Assembly: GCA_050250915.1 (NCBI GenBank)
Contig: JBFWNT010000001.1
Location: forward strand, 124,001-188,000
Length of the DNA stretch: 64,000 bases
From: Miltoncostaea sp050250915
GTDB lineage: Bacteria; Actinomycetota; Thermoleophilia; Miltoncostaeales; Miltoncostaeaceae
Reading direction: 5' to 3'
A program made the translations under genes and the position numbers. Position 1 is the first letter of the stretch. Each line of letters opens with the position of its first letter. The notes beneath the pieces were generated by a model that saw only the letters and a list, made by a program, of their open reading frames with translations, searched no databases and had not been told where the DNA came from. Positions 60,148 to 64,000 of this stretch are shown in pieces.

Positions 60148-60740
60148 CCCAGCGCGATGATGTCCGCGTCGGCGAACGTGACCCCGGAGGCCGAGGCGTC
60201 GCAGTCGACGCGCACCGACCCCGCCCCGGCCGCGGACACGCCGCCGCTGAGCCACAGGGTGTCGGTGTCGATGCCGCCGGAGGCCGCCAGGCGGACGCTG
60301 GCGGTGTCGATGAACTCCGCCCCCGGGTTCGCGATCAGGTCGCACGTGACGGTCACGGCGCTCGCCGCGCCGTTCACCACGATCAGGTTCGCGTCGACCA
60401 GGTGGTCGCCGTCGTGGCCGATCGTGGCCGTCATCACCGGGGTCGCCGTCACTCCGATGGAGCCGCTCGCGGTGAACCCGTTCTGGGCGTCCAGCGGCGG
60501 GGGGTCGCCGGTGGGGCCGCGGGGGCCGGTGTCGCCCTTGGGGCCGGTCGCGCCCGCCGGGCCGGCGGGGCCGCGCCGCAGGGGCTGCTTCGCGAGCGCG
60601 TCCACCCGCTTGTCGAGCTTCTTCTCGCGGGCGGTCAGCGACGCGATCTGCCCGCCGAGCGAGGGCCCGCCCAGCACCGGCGTCGCCACCACCGCCGCCA
60701 CGATCACCGCCGCGGCCAGGATCCACCACCGTCCCCGCAC
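60144..60740 (-). CDS. Membrane-anchored collagen-like protein, second copy
   Basis: A 198-residue paralogue of the adjacent gene. One N-terminal helix (WWILAAAVIVAAVVATPVLG) may be uncleaved. A helical neck follows (IASLTAREKKLDKRVDALAK), then collagen triplets (RGPAGPAGATGPKGDTGPRG) and a beta-rich head ending GVTFADADIIALG, close to the VTFEDADLLAVPV ending of the other copy. The pair may form a heterotrimer. AAGGGG stands 5 nt before the GTG at 60740, which decides the start. Confidence 0.72.
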   Translation of the reverse strand: MRGRWWILAAAVIVAAVVATPVLGGPSLGGQIASLTAREKKLDKRVDALAKQPLRRGPAGPAGATGPKGDTGPRGPTGDPPPLDAQNGFTASGSIGVTATPVMTATIGHDGDHLVDANLIVVNGAASAVTVTCDLIANPGAEFIDTASVRLAASGGIDTDTLWLSGGVSAAGAGSVRVDCDASASGVTFADADIIALG

Positions 60741-60763
60741 CGCCACCCCTTCCCGGCGCCCGC

Positions 60764-60769
60764 TAGGCT
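60764..60769 (+). promoter_or_regulatory. -10 element of the GST-like gene (leaderless)
   Basis: TAGGCT, then 8 nt, then ATG at 60778. Confidence 0.6.
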
Positions 60770-60777
60770 CGCCCGCG

Positions 60778-61380
60778 ATGCTGCGACTGTACGACAACGC
60801 GGTCTCGGGCAACTGCTACAAGGTGCGCCTCATCCTGAGCCGGCTCGGCATCCCGTTCGAGCGCATCGAGCTGAGCGTGGTCGACCGCTCCGACCGCGAG
60901 GAGGCGATCGGCCGCGCGGCCAACCCGGCCCTCCGCGTACCGACGCTGCAGCTCGACGACGGGCGCCACCTGGCCGAGTCGGACGCGATCCTCTGGTACT
61001 TCGGCGAGGGCACCGAGCTGGTCCCGGACGACCGCTACGAGCGCGCCCAGGTGCTCCAGTGGATGTTCTTCGAGCAGTACGACCACGAGCCCAACCTGGC
61101 GGTCGCGCGCTTCTGGCTCCACGTCCTGGGGGGCGCCCCCGAGGGGCAGTCGCTGGAGGCGAAGCAGGAGGGCGCGGCACGCGCGATCCTGGCGATGGAG
61201 ACCCACCTCGCCGGCCGCACGTTCCTGGTGGGCGAGCGGTTCACCATCGCTGACATCGCGCTGTACGCGTACACGCACGTCGCGCCCGAGGGCGGCGTGC
61301 CGCTGGAGCCCTACCCGGCGGTGCGGGCCTGGATCGACCGGGTGGCCGCCCAGCCCGGGCACATCACGATCGACGACTGA
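60778..61380 (+). CDS. Glutathione S-transferase-like protein
   Basis: A 200-residue protein. The N-terminal thioredoxin-like domain reads LRLYDNAVSGNCYKVRLILS, with NPALRVPTLQLDDG (cis-Pro) and HLAESDAILWYFGEGTEL (the E-S-x-A-I glutathione-binding pair). The C-terminal helical domain has FLVGERFTIADIALYAYTHV. It is probably cytoplasmic and conjugates or reduces electrophiles. Most actinobacteria lack glutathione and use other thiols, so the natural co-substrate is uncertain. Confidence 0.88.
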   Translation: MLRLYDNAVSGNCYKVRLILSRLGIPFERIELSVVDRSDREEAIGRAANPALRVPTLQLDDGRHLAESDAILWYFGEGTELVPDDRYERAQVLQWMFFEQYDHEPNLAVARFWLHVLGGAPEGQSLEAKQEGAARAILAMETHLAGRTFLVGERFTIADIALYAYTHVAPEGGVPLEPYPAVRAWIDRVAAQPGHITIDD

Positions 61381-61404
61381 GCCACCAGGGGCCGGGCCTG
61401 GCCC

Positions 61405-62301
61405 TCACGCCCCCAGGTGCTCGGTGAACCATCCCGCCGCCGCGCCGGAGGCGGCCTCGAAGTCGGCGACGTACGCGTCGAAGTGGCCGCCCTTCAGCAC
61501 CACCAGCCGCTTCGGCTCGAGCGCGCGCTCGTACGCCTCGATCGCCAGGTCGGACACCGTCAGGTGGTCGCCCGCCGCCACCACGATCTGCAGCGGCGTG
61601 GGCGACACCCATTGGATGTAGGCGCCGGGCTCGTACTCCCAGAACATCTCGACGCTGCGCAGCGTCACCTCGTTTCGCCACGACGGCGCCCGGCTCGCGC
61701 CGGTCTCGGTGAACCAGGTGTAGGAGTCGGCCGTCGGCAGTGACGACGGGGCCATGGGGTCGGCGTCGACCACCGGGATCATCGCGGGCGGGTTGCCGGC
61801 GTAGCGGCTGGCGCGGTCCTCGTCGAACATCCCGCCGACGGCGGCGATGAAGTCGGATCGCACGATGCGCCGGGCGTTGCGGTGGCCGCTGATGAGGGGG
61901 ACCTGGCACGACACGCACTTCACGCGCCGGTCGATGGCCCCGACCACCAGCACGTGCCCGCCCGAGTAGCTCGAGCCCCAGATGCCGATGCGCCCGGCGT
62001 CCACCTCGGGCCGGGTGGTGGCGTACGTGATCGCGTGGCGGTAGTCGCGCACCTGCTCCCAGGGGTCGATCTCCTGGCGGGGCTCGCCGTCGCTGGCGCC
62101 GAAGTTGCGGTTGTCGTAGACCAGAGCGCCCAGGCCGGCGGCGGCGAACACCTCCGCGAAGCGGTCGAGGTACATCTCCTTCACCGCCGAGAAGCCGTGC
62201 GCCATCACGATCGTCGGCACCGGCCCGCTCGCCCCGTCGGGCACGTAGAGCCAGCCCCGCAGGGTCGTGCCCTCCGCGTCGAACTCGACATCGGTCCGCA
62301 T
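61405..62301 (-). CDS. Alpha/beta hydrolase (S15/YcjY-like)
   Basis: A 298-residue hydrolase. VMAHGFSAVKEMYLDRFAEV is the oxyanion region, VYDNRNFGASDGEPRQEID a family stretch, IGIWGSSYSGGHVLVVGA the nucleophile elbow (Ser), VVAAGDHLT the acid strand and VVLKGGHFDAY the catalytic His. It matches the dienelactone/peptidase S15-related group. Substrate unknown. GGAGGTGAGCG before the ATG at 62301 is a strong ribosome site. Confidence 0.82.
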   Translation of the reverse strand: MRTDVEFDAEGTTLRGWLYVPDGASGPVPTIVMAHGFSAVKEMYLDRFAEVFAAAGLGALVYDNRNFGASDGEPRQEIDPWEQVRDYRHAITYATTRPEVDAGRIGIWGSSYSGGHVLVVGAIDRRVKCVSCQVPLISGHRNARRIVRSDFIAAVGGMFDEDRASRYAGNPPAMIPVVDADPMAPSSLPTADSYTWFTETGASRAPSWRNEVTLRSVEMFWEYEPGAYIQWVSPTPLQIVVAAGDHLTVSDLAIEAYERALEPKRLVVLKGGHFDAYVADFEAASGAAAGWFTEHLGA

Positions 62302-62380
62302 CGCTCACCTCCGGGCCAGGGTCGGAACGGACATCCAGCCTCCGCCCGGCACCGAATGCTGTCAACCCGCGGCCGGCGGC

Positions 62381-63151
62381 TCAGCCGCCGTGCGCGCAGA
62401 CCGCGATCACCTCGAGGGTCCACGGCCCGGACGACGTGCCGATGGCGGCGGCCGACGCGATCCACTCGTCCTGGCCGTCGGGCGCGCTGGTGGTGATGGC
62501 GACGCGGGCGGCGCCGTCGATCGACGCGCCCCCGGAGACGACCCGGGTTCCGGAGGGGCACTTCGCGCCGAGGGGGCCCTTGGCCGCGAGCGTGCTGGTG
62601 GAGCTGCGGGTGGTCACCACCGTCGGCCGGTTGAGGTACTTGCCGGCGGCCAGGCCGCCGAGGGCGTTCGCGTCGGACGACGAGGTCGCCGCCGCGGCCG
62701 TCTTGGCCGAGGGCACCTGCCCGAGGGTGGCCTCGTCGATGTCGGCGCCGGTCAGCCCGTTCGCCGCCACGGCCTTCGACGTGACCGCCCCATCCGCGAT
62801 CGCCGGCTTGGTGACCGCGCCACCGGCGAGCGCGGCGGGGGTCACCGCGCCGTGGGCGAGCTTGCCCGCCGTGACCGCCCCGTCCTGGAGCGCCGCGGTC
62901 CCCACGCTCTCGTCCTTCGGCGTCGCCGAGGCGACCGTGTCGATGTCGCGGTTCAGGGCCATGACGCTCAGCACCAGCGCCAGGATGGTCAGGGCCAGCA
63001 ACCCGCCCAGACCCACCGCCAGGCGCCAGTTGCGCTGGATCCAGCGTTCGTCCTGCTCGAGGCGCTCCTCGTCGTGCGCCAGCCGGATCTCGTCGCGCAG
63101 CAGGCGCTGCTTCAGGTCCTCGGGGCCCGTGGGCTTCGCGTCGTCCGCCAT
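62381..63151 (-). CDS. Membrane-anchored GAVT-repeat protein
   Basis: A 256-residue protein. A charged cytoplasmic helix (LKQRLLRDEIRLAHDEERLE) leads to one transmembrane helix (about 46-66). A region of short repeats follows: LQDGAVTAGKLAHGAVTPAA, then GGAVTKPAIADGAVTSKAVA, with a G/D-A-V-T unit about every ten residues. This suggests a beta-helix or fibrous stalk. The ~70-residue C-terminal domain (CPSGTRVVSGGASIDGAARV, ending VIAVCAHGG) has two cysteines. Repeats of this type occur in actinobacterial surface proteins of unknown function. GGAGCGGAC precedes the ATG. Confidence 0.7.
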   Translation of the reverse strand: MADDAKPTGPEDLKQRLLRDEIRLAHDEERLEQDERWIQRNWRLAVGLGGLLALTILALVLSVMALNRDIDTVASATPKDESVGTAALQDGAVTAGKLAHGAVTPAALAGGAVTKPAIADGAVTSKAVAANGLTGADIDEATLGQVPSAKTAAAATSSSDANALGGLAAGKYLNRPTVVTTRSSTSTLAAKGPLGAKCPSGTRVVSGGASIDGAARVAITTSAPDGQDEWIASAAAIGTSSGPWTLEVIAVCAHGG

Positions 63152-63244
63152 GTCCGCTCCGTTCCGGGAAGAGCCGACTCCGATCACGACGCTATGCGCG
63201 GGTGAGGGCGCAGGCCTCCGGGGTCGCCCGGATCCCGTCCCGTA

Positions 63245-64000
63245 CTAACCCGCGCCTGCGGACGGGCAGCGCGGCTCGGGCGCGGGGAGCGGCGGCCGCG
63301 ACCGGATCGGCCGGAACGTCAGCCGTCCTCGCCCGTCGAACGCCGTCCAGCGCTGGCTCACCAGGCGCATGTCCCGAGGGTCGATCAGGGAGTCGACGCG
63401 GAGACCGTTCAGATATGCGCGCAGGGAGAGCAGTCGGCCGCGGCGGTGGGGACGCTCGAAGAAGGCGTCCTCGAACGGCATCACGCGCTCGGTGGCGGGC
63501 GACGGATCGGGCCGGAGGCCGTCCTGTGCCGTCCGCCAGCATGCCTCGCCGCGCAGCTGCGTGAGGGTGGCGCCTGTCGCCGTCGTGAGCGCCGTATGGC
63601 TGCCGATGACCATCCCGCCCTCGATGCGCGATGGGCCCGGGGCCGCGACGCGCAGCAGTTCCTGCCGCACCCTGCCCCGGTCGAGGGCGATCATCGCGGA
63701 CGCTGTCACACGCGCCCCGGCGGAGCGGCGGGCCGTCATCCGGACTCGCAGGGCCGGCACCCGCTCCAGACGCGAGCCCACCCGGCGGGCCAGCGCGATG
63801 CCGTCGCGGAAGCCGTAAGCGGATCCTGTCTCGTCGGAGTGCCGTTCGCACTGTGGCCCGCGCCCCCGCGGCCGCGTCACCGGGATCGCGAGCGCACCGC
63901 GCGCCGGGGTGATCCGGTGCCGCGACTCGAGGCCCCACGGCGCCCACGATTGCGTCGCGACCACCCGGCCGGTCGGGCGGTCGATGACCCACTCGACCAC
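63245..64000 (-). CDS. Hypothetical protein (5' end outside the window)
   Basis: At least 251 residues. The 5' end lies beyond the right edge. The visible part is beta-rich and Arg-rich, with VATQSWAPWGLESRHRITPA, SAYGFRDGIALARRVGS, LTTATGATLTQLRGEACW and a C-terminal LRAYLNGLRVDSLIDPRDMR. An extracellular or envelope protein is possible, but no signal can be checked. No family recognised. Nothing else is seen in the 93-bp gap to the next gene. Confidence 0.6.
   Translation of the reverse strand: MVEWVIDRPTGRVVATQSWAPWGLESRHRITPARGALAIPVTRPRGRGPQCERHSDETGSAYGFRDGIALARRVGSRLERVPALRVRMTARRSAGARVTASAMIALDRGRVRQELLRVAAPGPSRIEGGMVIGSHTALTTATGATLTQLRGEACWRTAQDGLRPDPSPATERVMPFEDAFFERPHRRGRLLSLRAYLNGLRVDSLIDPRDMRLVSQRWTAFDGRGRLTFRPIRSRPPLPAPEPRCPSAGAG

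Overview
The window is GC-rich (roughly 70-75% by eye) bacterial chromosome, densely coded on both strands. GTG starts are frequent, and 4-nt ATGA/GTGA stop-start overlaps are common inside operons. The PHO box of 11-nt GTTCAC-type repeats, TANNNT -10 elements sitting 6-9 nt before start codons, the B-type (ba3-like) cytochrome oxidase and the family content point to Actinomycetota. A deep-branching lineage such as Thermoleophilia is my inference and is not proven by the sequence. I saw no tRNA, rRNA, CRISPR array, insertion sequence or phage module.

Layout. 1-1474: methionine-pathway PLP enzyme (cut by the window edge) and a CoA-binding protein. 1519-5772: PHO box and the pstSCAB phosphate importer. 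5753-7307: two paired small membrane proteins with a winged-helix protein, and a membrane-anchored BamE-like protein. 7317-13603: a nitrogen-scavenging cluster with an amidase, a biuret-hydrolase-like enzyme, an alpha/beta hydrolase, a GntR/FCD regulator, a second isochorismatase-fold hydrolase and an NCS2-type permease. TTGTATACAA palindromes lie before both transcription units. 13691-19010: uppP with a coupled micro-protein, an ECF sigma factor with membrane partners, and aconitase. 19011-20054: HEPN/nucleotidyltransferase pair with its operator. 20125-27313: DUF11 secreted protein, EttA, thioredoxin-TPR protein, methyltransferase and a two-component system. 27310-31559: a GT2 synthase fused to an MshEN domain, divergent from a GspE/PilB ATPase.

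31556-38248: RecB-like nuclease-helicase, DNA polymerase IV and a FakA/DegV fatty-acid-kinase pair. 38284-41157: the most unusual locus. It holds a MauE-MauD-type fusion, a Tat-exported protein resembling the methylamine dehydrogenase small subunit, and a CcdA-like membrane/beta-propeller protein whose expected redox cysteine is an in-frame UGA. 41168-50242: HD-GYP protein behind a sigma28-like promoter, SSB, DsbA/FrnE protein, VanW protein, a 161-nt nested hairpin element that would bury the start region of the next gene, PAC2 protein, transglutaminase and a thioester-domain surface protein. 50445-53885: PASTA pseudokinase, then a lower-GC island with an HNH nuclease, a decayed hsdM fragment and a Phd/VapC pair. 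53914-64000: ABC exporter, ba3-type oxidase genes, two collagen-like proteins, a glutathione transferase-like protein, an S15-like hydrolase, a repeat protein and a hypothetical gene cut by the right edge.

Two expression themes recur. At least a dozen genes have TANNNT 6-9 nt before ATG/GTG, which predicts leaderless mRNAs and fixes several starts. Four genes have no ATG/GTG/TTG start compatible with their conserved N-termini, which suggests CUG or other non-standard initiation.
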